DNA of 5,525 bases, taken from assembly GCA_947490035.1 (NCBI GenBank), contig CANLGS010000338.1:1-5525 (forward strand). Direction: 5' to 3'. The stretch is from Gemmataceae bacterium (GTDB taxonomy: Bacteria > Planctomycetota > Planctomycetia > Gemmatales > Gemmataceae). The translations under genes were made by a program, and so were the position numbers. Position 1 is the first letter of the stretch, and every line of letters begins with the position of its first letter. Below the pieces are notes generated by a model. The model was not told the origin of the DNA, did no database searches, and saw only the letters and a list, made by a program, of their open reading frames with translations. Below are positions 1 to 5,525 of the stretch, one piece after another.

Positions 1-200
1 AATGGGTCGGGTGGCGGACCCTGAGCTCGACAGCCTTCACGCGATTGTTGACGACGATTGCCGCCAACGTCCGATTGGGGGGCTTGGCCCGCCACAAACG
101 CGGTCCGAAAACACCGCCCACCCAGAAGCCCGTGTATTGCAAGCAACATAAACACTACTCAACTGCTCGCCTCGTCGAGGAGGCGAAAAACACATGTTGA
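1..200 (+). CDS. Probable transposase C-terminal fragment (5' end outside window)
   Basis: An open frame enters from the left edge (first full codon at 3) and runs 65 codons to a TGA at 198-200. The peptide begins WVGWRTLSSTAF, continues through RHKRGPKTPPTQKP and ends HYSTARLVEEAKNTC. A basic, proline-rich RGPK-x-PP tail followed by a (V/Y)STARL-type ending resembles, from memory, the C-termini of IS4-like DDE transposases common in Gemmata-type planctomycetes. No DDE residues can be seen because the catalytic domain would lie upstream. The composition is less GC-rich than the rest of the window, which fits acquired DNA. A short ATG-initiated alternative in another frame (2-151, 49 codons) looks less protein-like. 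No convincing insertion-sequence end could be identified downstream. The family assignment is a recollection of sequence style and is tentative. Confidence 0.42.
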   Translation, partial: WVGWRTLSSTAFTRLLTTIAANVRLGGLARHKRGPKTPPTQKPVYCKQHKHYSTARLVEEAKNTC

Positions 201-240
201 GAGGGCTGACACTGAGAACTGAACACTCCCCAGAAATGAC

Positions 241-270
241 CACGCCCGGACGCGTCCTGCGCCGGGCGTG
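241..270. terminator. Hairpin between convergent genes, possible bidirectional terminator
   Basis: CACGCCCGG (241-249) is perfectly complementary to CCGGGCGTG (262-270). Three more pairs, CGC (251-253) with GCG (259-261), form after a one-base bulge. The element lies 40 bp past the stop of the left-edge frame and 46 bp past the stop of the convergent TPR gene. On the minus strand the hairpin is followed by GTCATTTCTG, a poor T-tract. On the plus strand there is no T-tract. Position and stem strength support a role in transcript ending, but the lack of a clear T-run makes intrinsic termination uncertain. Confidence 0.4.
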
Positions 271-315
271 ATCGCGGCTCTGGCATCCTGCCGGCCGCTC
301 GCTTCGTCGGTGTCC

Positions 316-1128
316 TTACCGATCGACCTTGCCGGCGCGAAGCCGGCCGAGGTGCGGGCGCGGGAACGACACCACGTCCGTTCGCACGGTCTCGCCGCTC
401 GCGCTCTTGGCGCCGGTGCCGTCCGAGATGCGGATGAACGGCAGAAGCACACGGTCGCCATCCGTGGCGAATTGCGCGTCCTGCGCGTCCCGTGTGTTTC
501 CGCGTGTCTTCGCCGCTAGCCGCTGCGCGCGTCGCGCGGTCTCGAATCGGGTGCGCTCGCCGAGCGCCGCGAGTTCGGGGTGACCGGCGCGGAAGAACAT
601 CGCCTTCGTCAGCACGCGTCGCGCGCTGCCCGGCTTGCCCATCTCCAACAACCCGCCCACCACGACGCGCACCACGTCCACATCGCCGGGTTCCTGGTCC
701 GCCGCGGCGAGCATCTCGCGAACGCCGTGCCGCACCTTGCCGCACCTTGCAGCGGCACGCCCGAAGGCGGCGCGGTACAGCGGATTCGTGCCGTCGAGCA
801 GCGCCGCCTTGCGGAAGCAGATCGCGGCGCGGCGGTCGCAACCGTCCGGGTCTTCTTCCCACGCACGGCCCGCGAGGTAGCGAGTGCGGGCGTCCGTCGG
901 ATCGAGCGCGATTACCGCTTTCAGGTGCCGCTGCGCCAGTGCGAAGCGGCCGGTGTCGAGGGCCAGTTCGCCGGCCAACTTGTGCCCCGCGAGTGTGATG
1001 TCCGCGGGCACGTCGGGGCGTGCGAGCAGCCGGTCCAGTCGGGCGAGCGCGTCCGACTTGCGCCCGCTTTCGGCGGTCGCTTGGACCGACTCCCAACCGG
1101 TCTGGATCAGGGTGAGCGTCCTGCTCAT
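316..1128 (-). CDS. TPR-repeat protein (scaffold type, function unknown)
   Basis: This encodes a 270-residue, mostly helical protein starting MSRTLTLIQTGWESV. The ATG at 1128 is chosen because AAGGAGG lies 7 nt upstream; the frame stays open upstream to 1311 but that part is not protein-like. Successive helix pairs of about 34 residues follow the tetratricopeptide pattern. They lie at roughly residues 10-40, 43-77 (GHKLAGELALDTGRFALAQR, then a helix ending in ALDP), 80-115 (YLAGRAW, then AAICFRKAALLDGTNP), 116-148 and 150-182. The repeats match the TPR small-large-small hydrophobic rhythm with an A-L-D-P type turn. Residues 183-270 are basic, low in predicted helix and do not resemble a known domain. 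No signal peptide or membrane segment is visible, so a cytoplasmic protein-binding role is inferred. It is divergent from the ATPase/P-loop pair and may share their control region, but a functional link is not shown. Confidence 0.8.
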   Translation of the reverse strand: MSRTLTLIQTGWESVQATAESGRKSDALARLDRLLARPDVPADITLAGHKLAGELALDTGRFALAQRHLKAVIALDPTDARTRYLAGRAWEEDPDGCDRRAAICFRKAALLDGTNPLYRAAFGRAAARCGKVRHGVREMLAAADQEPGDVDVVRVVVGGLLEMGKPGSARRVLTKAMFFRAGHPELAALGERTRFETARRAQRLAAKTRGNTRDAQDAQFATDGDRVLLPFIRISDGTGAKSASGETVRTDVVSFPRPHLGRLRAGKVDR

Positions 1129-1135
1129 GCCTCTG

Positions 1136-1142
1136 CCTCCTT
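1136..1142 (-). promoter_or_regulatory. Shine-Dalgarno site of the TPR gene
   Basis: AAGGAGG on the minus strand with a 7-nt spacer before the ATG at 1128. It is the best ribosome binding site in the window and fixes this start against the longer open frame. Confidence 0.75.
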
Positions 1143-1181
1143 GCAGCGCGTTCGCTGTGTGGTGACCTGTGCTGAGGGTGA

Positions 1182-1209
1182 CATATACCGGTCGCGCCCA
1201 GGTGTGCAA
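1182..1209 (-). promoter_or_regulatory. Candidate sigma70-type promoter for the TPR gene
   Basis: Read on the minus strand, TTGCAC (1209-1204) is followed after 16 nt by TATATG (1187-1182). These match 3 of 6 and 4 of 6 positions of the -35 and -10 consensus. A start near 1175 would give a leader of about 45 nt that includes the Shine-Dalgarno site. Such weak matches also occur by chance, so this is a suggestion only. Confidence 0.25.
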
Positions 1210-1210
1210 G

Positions 1211-1239
1211 TACGAAATCGTATGCCGTTTCCGCGGAAA
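1211..1239. promoter_or_regulatory. Two adjacent perfect dyads, candidate operator
   Basis: TACGA-AA-TCGTA (1211-1222) and the uninterrupted 12-bp palindrome TTTCCGCGGAAA (1228-1239) lie 5 bp apart, with centres 17 bp apart. They sit in the 256-bp region between the divergent TPR and AAA-ATPase genes. They are just upstream of the candidate TPR promoter and beside an A-rich stretch (1237-1255). Dyads of this size in a divergent promoter region are typical of binding sites for dimeric helix-turn-helix regulators. No regulator gene is in the window. The rest of 1129-1384 shows a TTGACG at 1270-1275 without a matching -10, and nothing else I can support. Confidence 0.35.
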
Positions 1240-1372
1240 AATTCGGTGAGAAAAACTGGAGCGGCGCACTTGACGCCTAGCTTGTGTGATGGAGTCAAGT
1301 CGCACCTTCATAAAGGCCGATTACGTATCGACGGGAACGGTTCGTTCGCAGCCCGCCGGCGCAGTACCCAAC

Positions 1373-1377
1373 GGAGA
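1373..1377 (+). promoter_or_regulatory. Ribosome binding site supporting the GTG start at 1385
   Basis: GGAGA lies 7 nt before the GTG at 1385. The in-frame upstream candidates (GTG 1286, ATG 1289) have no purine-rich site in front of them. This site, with family alignment, favours the shorter ATPase. Confidence 0.4.
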
Positions 1378-1384
1378 CGCGGTC

Positions 1385-2341
1385 GTGGATTGGTCGCACT
1401 TCGGCATGGACCGGTCGCCGTTTCGCCCGGCTGTGGACGCCGCCGCGTACTTTCCCGCGCCGTCGCACGCCGCGGCGCTCGCGGCCGTCGCCGCCGCGTT
1501 CGCCCGCCGCGACCCGGTCGTCCTTATCGACGGCCCGAGCGGGGTCGGCAAGTCGCTCGTCGCCCGCAAGTGGCTCGACGACCTGCTCCCCGACGTGCCG
1601 CGGGTGATGATCCCGAACGCCCGCGCCGATAAGCCCGCCGACCTCCTTCAAGCGATCCTCTTCGACCTCGGTAAGCCCTACCAGGGACTGAGCGAACAGG
1701 AACTGAGGCTCGCGGTGACGGGCCATCTGCTCGACGCCGCGGGCAGCGGCTTCCCCACCGTCATTGTGATCGACGAAGCCCAACACCTGAGCCAGACCGC
1801 GCTCGAAGAGCTGCGGTTGCTCGGCAACCTGGAATCGCGAACGGGCGCGGTCGCGTTCGCGGTGCTGGTCGCGCACCCGATGCTCCGCGACCAACTGCGC
1901 CGACCCGCCTACGCGCCGTTCGCGGACCGCGTGGCGGTGCGGCAAGCGATCGACGCACTCACGGCGGAAGAGTCGGCCGCGTATCTGCGACATCAAGTTC
2001 GCGCGGCCGGCGGTGACCCCGCGAAGGTGTTCGACGACGAAGCGGTCATGCTGCTGGTGTCCGCGTGCGGCGGGTTGCCACGCGTGCTGAACCGGGCCGC
2101 GGCGCTGGCGTTCGAGTTGGGCGCGGAAGCCGGCGCCGACTTGATCGACGTGGAGGCCGCGTTCGAGGCGCTCGACCGGCTGGGCATCACGCCGCCGGAC
2201 GAGGACGGCACCGGCGACGCGGTGCTGCTGCCGCACCCGGCGCGCGTGGCCGAACCGGAGCGGCCTGCGAAGCGGAAGACGGTCGGCGACGCGACGGCGC
2301 GCGGCCCGAAGGACAAGGCGACCCGCAAGCGGTCGGCGTGA
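1385..2341 (+). CDS. ExeA/GspA-type AAA ATPase (secretion/exopolysaccharide-locus type)
   Basis: This encodes a 318-residue P-loop ATPase of the ExeA/GspA group, which includes the putative ATPases of PEP-CTERM/exosortase loci. It opens with DWSHFGMDRSPFRP (residues 2-15), equivalent to the x-x-x-FGL-x-x-x-PF start of the family. Walker A is GPSGVGKS (50-57) and Walker B is VIVIDEAQHL (126-135). A beta strand with VLVAHPMLRDQLRRP (160-174) matches the family's LVGQPEL-x-x-x-LRRP segment. FADRVAVRQAIDALTAEES follows, and GGLPRVLNR (229-237) contains the probable sensor-2 arginine. The last 50 residues are charged, Lys/Arg-rich and probably disordered; the peptidoglycan-binding domain of true ExeA is absent. 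The GTG at 1385 is preferred because of its ribosome site, the family N-terminus, and weaker GC3 bias between 1286 and 1384. Starts at 1286 (GTG) or 1289 (ATG) would add 33 or 32 residues. All catalytic motifs are intact, so ATP hydrolysis is expected. It is followed by the P-loop partner gene, with a palindromic repeat between them. Confidence 0.85.
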   Translation: MDWSHFGMDRSPFRPAVDAAAYFPAPSHAAALAAVAAAFARRDPVVLIDGPSGVGKSLVARKWLDDLLPDVPRVMIPNARADKPADLLQAILFDLGKPYQGLSEQELRLAVTGHLLDAAGSGFPTVIVIDEAQHLSQTALEELRLLGNLESRTGAVAFAVLVAHPMLRDQLRRPAYAPFADRVAVRQAIDALTAEESAAYLRHQVRAAGGDPAKVFDDEAVMLLVSACGGLPRVLNRAAALAFELGAEAGADLIDVEAAFEALDRLGITPPDEDGTGDAVLLPHPARVAEPERPAKRKTVGDATARGPKDKATRKRSA

Positions 2342-2354
2342 CACAGAGGTTCAC

Positions 2355-2467
2355 AACCCCTCCCCAACCCCTCCCCCAAGAAGGGAGGGGCTTCAGACCG
2401 AAGCCGCTCGCGGCTTCGCACGAAGGTTTAGCCCCTCCCTTCTTGAGGGAGGGGTTGGGGAGAGGTT
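2355..2467. repeat. Nested inverted repeat (37-bp arms), probable dispersed palindromic element
   Basis: The arms 2355-2391 and 2431-2467 are complementary at 35 of 37 positions. Both exceptions are C/A pairs (2359/2463 and 2376/2446). The 39-bp centre contains a second stem, CGAAGCCGC (2399-2407) with GCGGCTTCG (2410-2418). Each arm can also fold on itself: CCCCTCCC pairs with GGGAGGGG at 2368-2375/2383-2390 and at 2432-2439/2447-2454. The element fills most of the 148-bp gap between the ATPase stop and the next start, and it ends 12 bp before that gene's probable AGGGG ribosome site. The C-rich/G-rich strand bias and nesting look like a multicopy intergenic repeat, but copy number cannot be judged here. 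It has no T-tract, so it is not a standard terminator. Confidence 0.75.
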
Positions 2468-2489
2468 TCTCAGACGACAGGGGCACGGA

Positions 2490-3416
2490 ATGAGCCGGGT
2501 GTTTAGCGCGCTGACCGGATCGAATCTGGCCCGCTCGGCAGTGGTCGAGGAACGGGACGCGGACGACGAGCGGTTCGTCGCCGGTGCCGAGGACGCGCCG
2601 TTCGTCGAGATCGGCGGGCCGGGCGGCCCGGTGTTCTCCGGCGCGTCGAAGCCGGAAGCGAAGAAGGCAGAGCCGGCGCGCTCGTTCCCGCGCATCGCCA
2701 CGCCGGTTCCCGCGGTCGTCATCGAGCCGGGTACGCCGATCCTGTCGGTGCGTTTCCACGACGCCGCGCCGAAGGTCGTCGGGCGCACAGGCGGGCCGGA
2801 CGCGGGTCTGGTCGCGCTGCACTTCCCGGATCACCCGGTCAGCGGCGAGTACCGCACGCTCCGCGACGAGATCACGAAGCAACTGCCGGACGCCACCTCA
2901 CGCGCCATCACGTTCACCGCCGCGTCGCCGGAAGCGGGCACCACCACGGTACTGCTGAACCTCGCGCTCACGCTCGCACGCGACGGCCAGCGCGTCTTGG
3001 TACTCGACGCGAACTTCACGCGTCCGGGCATTGCGAACAAGCTCGCGCTGCGGCCCGCACCGGGGCTTGCGGAGGTGCTGGGCCAGAACCTGCCGCTGCC
3101 GTGGGCGCTCCAGCCGACGCCGGCGCCAAGCCTTCAGGCGCTCGTCGCGGGCACGGCCACGGACGGCACCGCGGACGCGGTCGGACGCGACCTGCCGAAG
3201 CTGGTCGCGCAACTGCGCCAGTGGTTCGACTGGGTGCTGATCGACGCCGGCGTGTGGGGCGTGGTGCCGGGGCGCGACGCGACCTGTTCGGCCGCCGACG
3301 CGGTGTACCTGGTGACCCGCGAGCCGGACGCGGACCGCCCGGAGTTTTCTGGGTTGAAGACGTGGGTGAAGCAGCTCGGCGGCTCGCTCCGCGGATACGT
3401 CACCACACGCGCCTGA
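2490..3416 (+). CDS. CpsD/CapB-like (BY-kinase family) P-loop protein with altered Walker A
   Basis: This encodes a 308-residue protein related to the cytoplasmic domain of bacterial tyrosine autokinases that control capsule and exopolysaccharide export. The start MSRVFSALTGSNLARS matches the MS(R/K)IxxAL-x-x-A opening of the family, and AGGGG lies 6 nt upstream. Residues 20-110 are a Pro/Ala/Glu-rich, probably disordered linker. HPVSGEYRTLRDEI (115-128) matches the SPxxEAFRTLRTNI segment before the P-loop. The Walker A equivalent SPEAGTTT (146-153) has Thr151 where the catalytic lysine of GxGK(S/T)T should be, and Glu148 for the first glycine. Walker A' (VLVLDANFTRP, 169-179) and Walker B (WVLIDAG, 248-254) keep Asp173 and Asp252. 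The C-terminus (GYVTTRA) lacks the tyrosine cluster phosphorylated in active BY-kinases. It is probably a non-hydrolysing relative or a scaffold acting with the ATPase upstream. A MinD/ParA-like role is a less likely alternative. Confidence 0.78.
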   Translation: MSRVFSALTGSNLARSAVVEERDADDERFVAGAEDAPFVEIGGPGGPVFSGASKPEAKKAEPARSFPRIATPVPAVVIEPGTPILSVRFHDAAPKVVGRTGGPDAGLVALHFPDHPVSGEYRTLRDEITKQLPDATSRAITFTAASPEAGTTTVLLNLALTLARDGQRVLVLDANFTRPGIANKLALRPAPGLAEVLGQNLPLPWALQPTPAPSLQALVAGTATDGTADAVGRDLPKLVAQLRQWFDWVLIDAGVWGVVPGRDATCSAADAVYLVTREPDADRPEFSGLKTWVKQLGGSLRGYVTTRA

Positions 3417-3556
3417 CAGCCGCGGAAGAGAAGAGCCGCAGATAACGCAGACGGACGCAGATCAAACCAAAGAGAGAGCTGTTTTCAAACACTCTTCCTC
3501 TTTGGTTTGATCTGCGTCCGTCTGCGTTATCTGCGGCTCTTCTCTTCCGCGGTCAG
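3413..3556. repeat. Large inverted repeat (perfect 55-bp arms) between convergent genes
   Basis: Positions 3420-3474 and 3498-3552 are perfectly complementary over 55 bp. After a 3-nt bulge (3418-3420 region), CTGAC (3413-3417) pairs with GTCAG (3552-3556), carrying the symmetry into the stop codon of the P-loop gene. The 23-nt centre can extend the stem with AGAG/CTCT and GTTT-TC-AAAC. The left arm contains CGCAGA three times (3437, 3446 and 3456) at 9-10 bp intervals. I recognise this CGCAGAT-type motif from palindromic intergenic repeats seen in many environmental bacteria; its translation (ITQTDAD) is often mis-annotated as protein. It fills the gap to the TerC gene, whose stop is at 3560-3562. 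It could end or stabilise both convergent transcripts, but it has no T-tract. Miniature transposable or REP-like origin is inferred. Confidence 0.85.
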
Positions 3557-3559
3557 TCT

Positions 3560-4786
<1,227 letters not shown>

Positions 4787-4839
4787 GGCGGGTCTCGTGG
4801 CCGGGCGATGGGAACTCAGCAAGTGTACCAAGACGAGCG

Positions 4840-4855
4840 GGGGGCGTAAGCCCCT
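4840..4855 (+). repeat. Small hairpin with GTAA tetraloop
   Basis: GGGGC (4841-4845), loop GTAA, GCCCC (4850-4854), extendable by a G-T pair at 4840/4855. In RNA the loop is a GNRA-type GUAA tetraloop, a very stable fold. It lies between the divergent TerC and eda genes. It is upstream of the candidate eda promoter and would fall outside the TerC transcript if that began near 4816. A stem of GGGGGC-GTAA-GCCCC type resembles short intergenic repeats I associate with Gemmata-like genomes, but copy number cannot be tested here. Confidence 0.45.
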
Positions 4856-4871
4856 GTTCTTGGGAGAGCAG

Positions 4872-4900
4872 TTGCCAACGGCGTGCCGCGGGCGGACAAT
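4872..4900 (+). promoter_or_regulatory. eda: Candidate sigma70-type promoter for eda
   Basis: TTGCCA (4872-4877, 5 of 6 to TTGACA) and GACAAT (4895-4900, 4 of 6 to TATAAT) are separated by exactly 17 bp. With standard numbering, transcription would begin at 4907, the A of the eda ATG, giving a leaderless mRNA. No Shine-Dalgarno site precedes that ATG, which agrees. The -10 overlaps a small dyad, GCGGA-CAA-TCCGC (4892-4904), that could be a regulator or folding element. Confidence 0.4.
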
Positions 4901-4906
4901 CCGCTC

Positions 4907-5525
4907 ATGAGCCGCGAACAAGACTTGCAGCGCGTCACCGACTGCGGCATCGTCGCCGTCGTCCGCTTCTCCGACCCCGACCCACTTGTCGAGGTGGTGA
5001 AGGCGCTCGCGCTTGGCGGCGTGACGGTGGCCGAAGTCACCCTCACGGTGCCCAACGCGCTCGACGTGATCCGCGCCGCGAAGCGCGAACTCGGCGCCCG
5101 CGTGCTGCTCGGCGCCGGCACCGTGCTCGACCCGGAGACGGCCCGCGCCGCGCTCTTGGCGGGGGCCGAGTTCATCGTCGCGCCGACCGTGAACCTCGAA
5201 GTCATTGCAATGTGCCGCCGCTACGACAAACTCGTGATGCCGGGCGCGTTCACGCCGACGGAAGTGCTGACCGCGTGGGAGGCGGGCGCGGACGTGGTGA
5301 AGGTCTTCCCGGCCGACGTGGTCGGCCCGGCGTTCTTCAAGGCGCTGCGCGGTCCGCTGCCGCAGGTGAGGCTGATGCCGACCGGCGGGGTCGATCTCGC
5401 CACCGCGCCGGCGTTCCTGAAGGCCGGCGCGGTGTGCCTCGGCGTCGGCTCGCAGTTGGTGGACCCGAAGCTCGTCGCGGCCGGCGACTTCGCCGGCATC
5501 ACGCACCTCGCGAAGCAGTACGTCG
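4907..5525 (+). CDS. eda: 2-dehydro-3-deoxyphosphogluconate (KDPG/KHG) aldolase, 3' end cut by window
   Basis: The 206 visible codons cover almost the whole enzyme (family length about 205-215), with no stop before the edge. It is a class I aldolase that splits 2-keto-3-deoxy-6-phosphogluconate into pyruvate and glyceraldehyde-3-phosphate. This is the last step of the Entner-Doudoroff pathway and of sugar-acid breakdown, in the cytoplasm. Visible motifs in order are GIVAVVR (14-20), VAEVTLTVPNA (41-51, catalytic Glu43), GAGTVLDP (69-76), PGAFTPTEV (112-120), VVKVFPADVVGPAFFKAL (130-147, Schiff-base Lys132), MPTGGV (157-162) and LGVGSQLV (178-185). The EVTLTVP form, rather than the E. coli EVTLRT, and the VVGPAF segment resemble the Thermotoga-type enzyme. 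The ATG at 4907 places GIVAVVR at the usual distance from the N-terminus. Related 2-dehydro-3-deoxy-6-phosphogalactonate aldolase activity cannot be excluded. It is divergent from the TerC gene with a 120-bp gap. Confidence 0.93.
   Translation, partial: MSREQDLQRVTDCGIVAVVRFSDPDPLVEVVKALALGGVTVAEVTLTVPNALDVIRAAKRELGARVLLGAGTVLDPETARAALLAGAEFIVAPTVNLEVIAMCRRYDKLVMPGAFTPTEVLTAWEAGADVVKVFPADVVGPAFFKALRGPLPQVRLMPTGGVDLATAPAFLKAGAVCLGVGSQLVDPKLVAAGDFAGITHLAKQYV

Noticed and set aside
2..151. 49-codon ATG frame at the left edge
   Set aside because: No ribosome site can be judged and the composition is not protein-like. The overlapping frame entering from the left gives a better match to a transposase tail.
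167..186. TCGCCTC/GAGGCGA hairpin next to AAAAA as a terminator
   Set aside because: The A-run is on the plus strand after the stem, so a T-tract would precede, not follow, the stem for minus-strand transcripts. It also lies inside a coding frame.
155..1096. 313-codon minus-strand frame overlapping the TPR gene
   Set aside because: It is an Arg/Gly/Ala-rich translation typical of an off-frame reading of GC-rich coding DNA. The overlapping frame has TPR periodicity and a strong ribosome site.
580..1632. 350-codon plus-strand frame antisense to the TPR gene and running into the ATPase gene
   Set aside because: Low-complexity Arg-rich sequence crossing a divergent promoter region; it conflicts with two well-supported genes.
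1295..2344. 349-codon minus-strand frame antisense to the ATPase
   Set aside because: A shadow of a gene with intact Walker motifs; the translation is Arg-rich with no recognisable domain.
2065..2493. Plus-strand frame running through the ATPase end and the 2355-2467 repeat
   Set aside because: It is an off-frame reading whose second half is translated palindrome.
3437..3461. Three CGCAGA units at 9-10 bp spacing as a possible CRISPR or iteron array
   Set aside because: The units are too short and too few, with no spacers of CRISPR length and no replication gene nearby. They belong to the inverted repeat.
4787..5506. 240-codon N-terminal extension of the TerC frame
   Set aside because: It is antisense to eda, rich in His/Arg/Gly, and precedes a clear signal-peptide start at 4786.

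Overview
This is a GC-rich window (roughly two thirds G+C by eye, with strong G/C preference at third codon positions). Gene content and style suggest a planctomycete, probably a Gemmata-like member of the Gemmataceae. The clues are sparse Shine-Dalgarno use, TPR proteins, dispersed palindromic intergenic repeats and a TerC protein carrying an extra extracytoplasmic module. The taxonomic call is inference, because no rRNA or marker gene is present.

Layout from left to right. Positions 1-200 hold the end of a reading frame entering from the left that looks like the C-terminal tail of a transposase. A hairpin at 241-270 separates it from a convergent TPR-repeat protein gene (316-1128, minus). 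A divergent control region (1129-1384) with two adjacent perfect dyads separates that gene from a plus-strand pair. The first of the pair is an ExeA/GspA-type AAA ATPase with intact Walker motifs (1385-2341). The second is a CpsD/CapB (BY-kinase-like) P-loop protein (2490-3416) whose Walker A lysine is replaced by threonine. A 113-bp nested inverted repeat (2355-2467) sits between the two. The pair then converges on a TerC-family membrane protein gene (3560-4786, minus). The gap between them is filled almost entirely by a second, near-perfect inverted repeat with 55-bp arms (3413-3556). The TerC gene diverges from a KDPG/KHG aldolase gene (eda, 4907 to the right edge, lacking only its last codons). 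That gene has a well-placed candidate promoter whose predicted transcript would start at the ATG itself.

How the genes fit together. An ExeA-like ATPase beside a CpsD-like P-loop protein recalls the ATPase/tyrosine-autokinase pairs of exosortase (PEP-CTERM) and exopolysaccharide loci, so these two probably act together in polysaccharide or envelope assembly. No exosortase, Wza/Wzc-like chain-length protein or glycosyltransferase is visible here. TerC (metal, probably Mn2+, export) and Eda (sugar-acid catabolism) look like independent neighbours. No tRNA, rRNA or CRISPR array was seen. The most distinctive points are the P-loop protein without its lysine, the TerC protein with a tandem beta-type module, the two large palindromic elements and the possible leaderless eda transcript.
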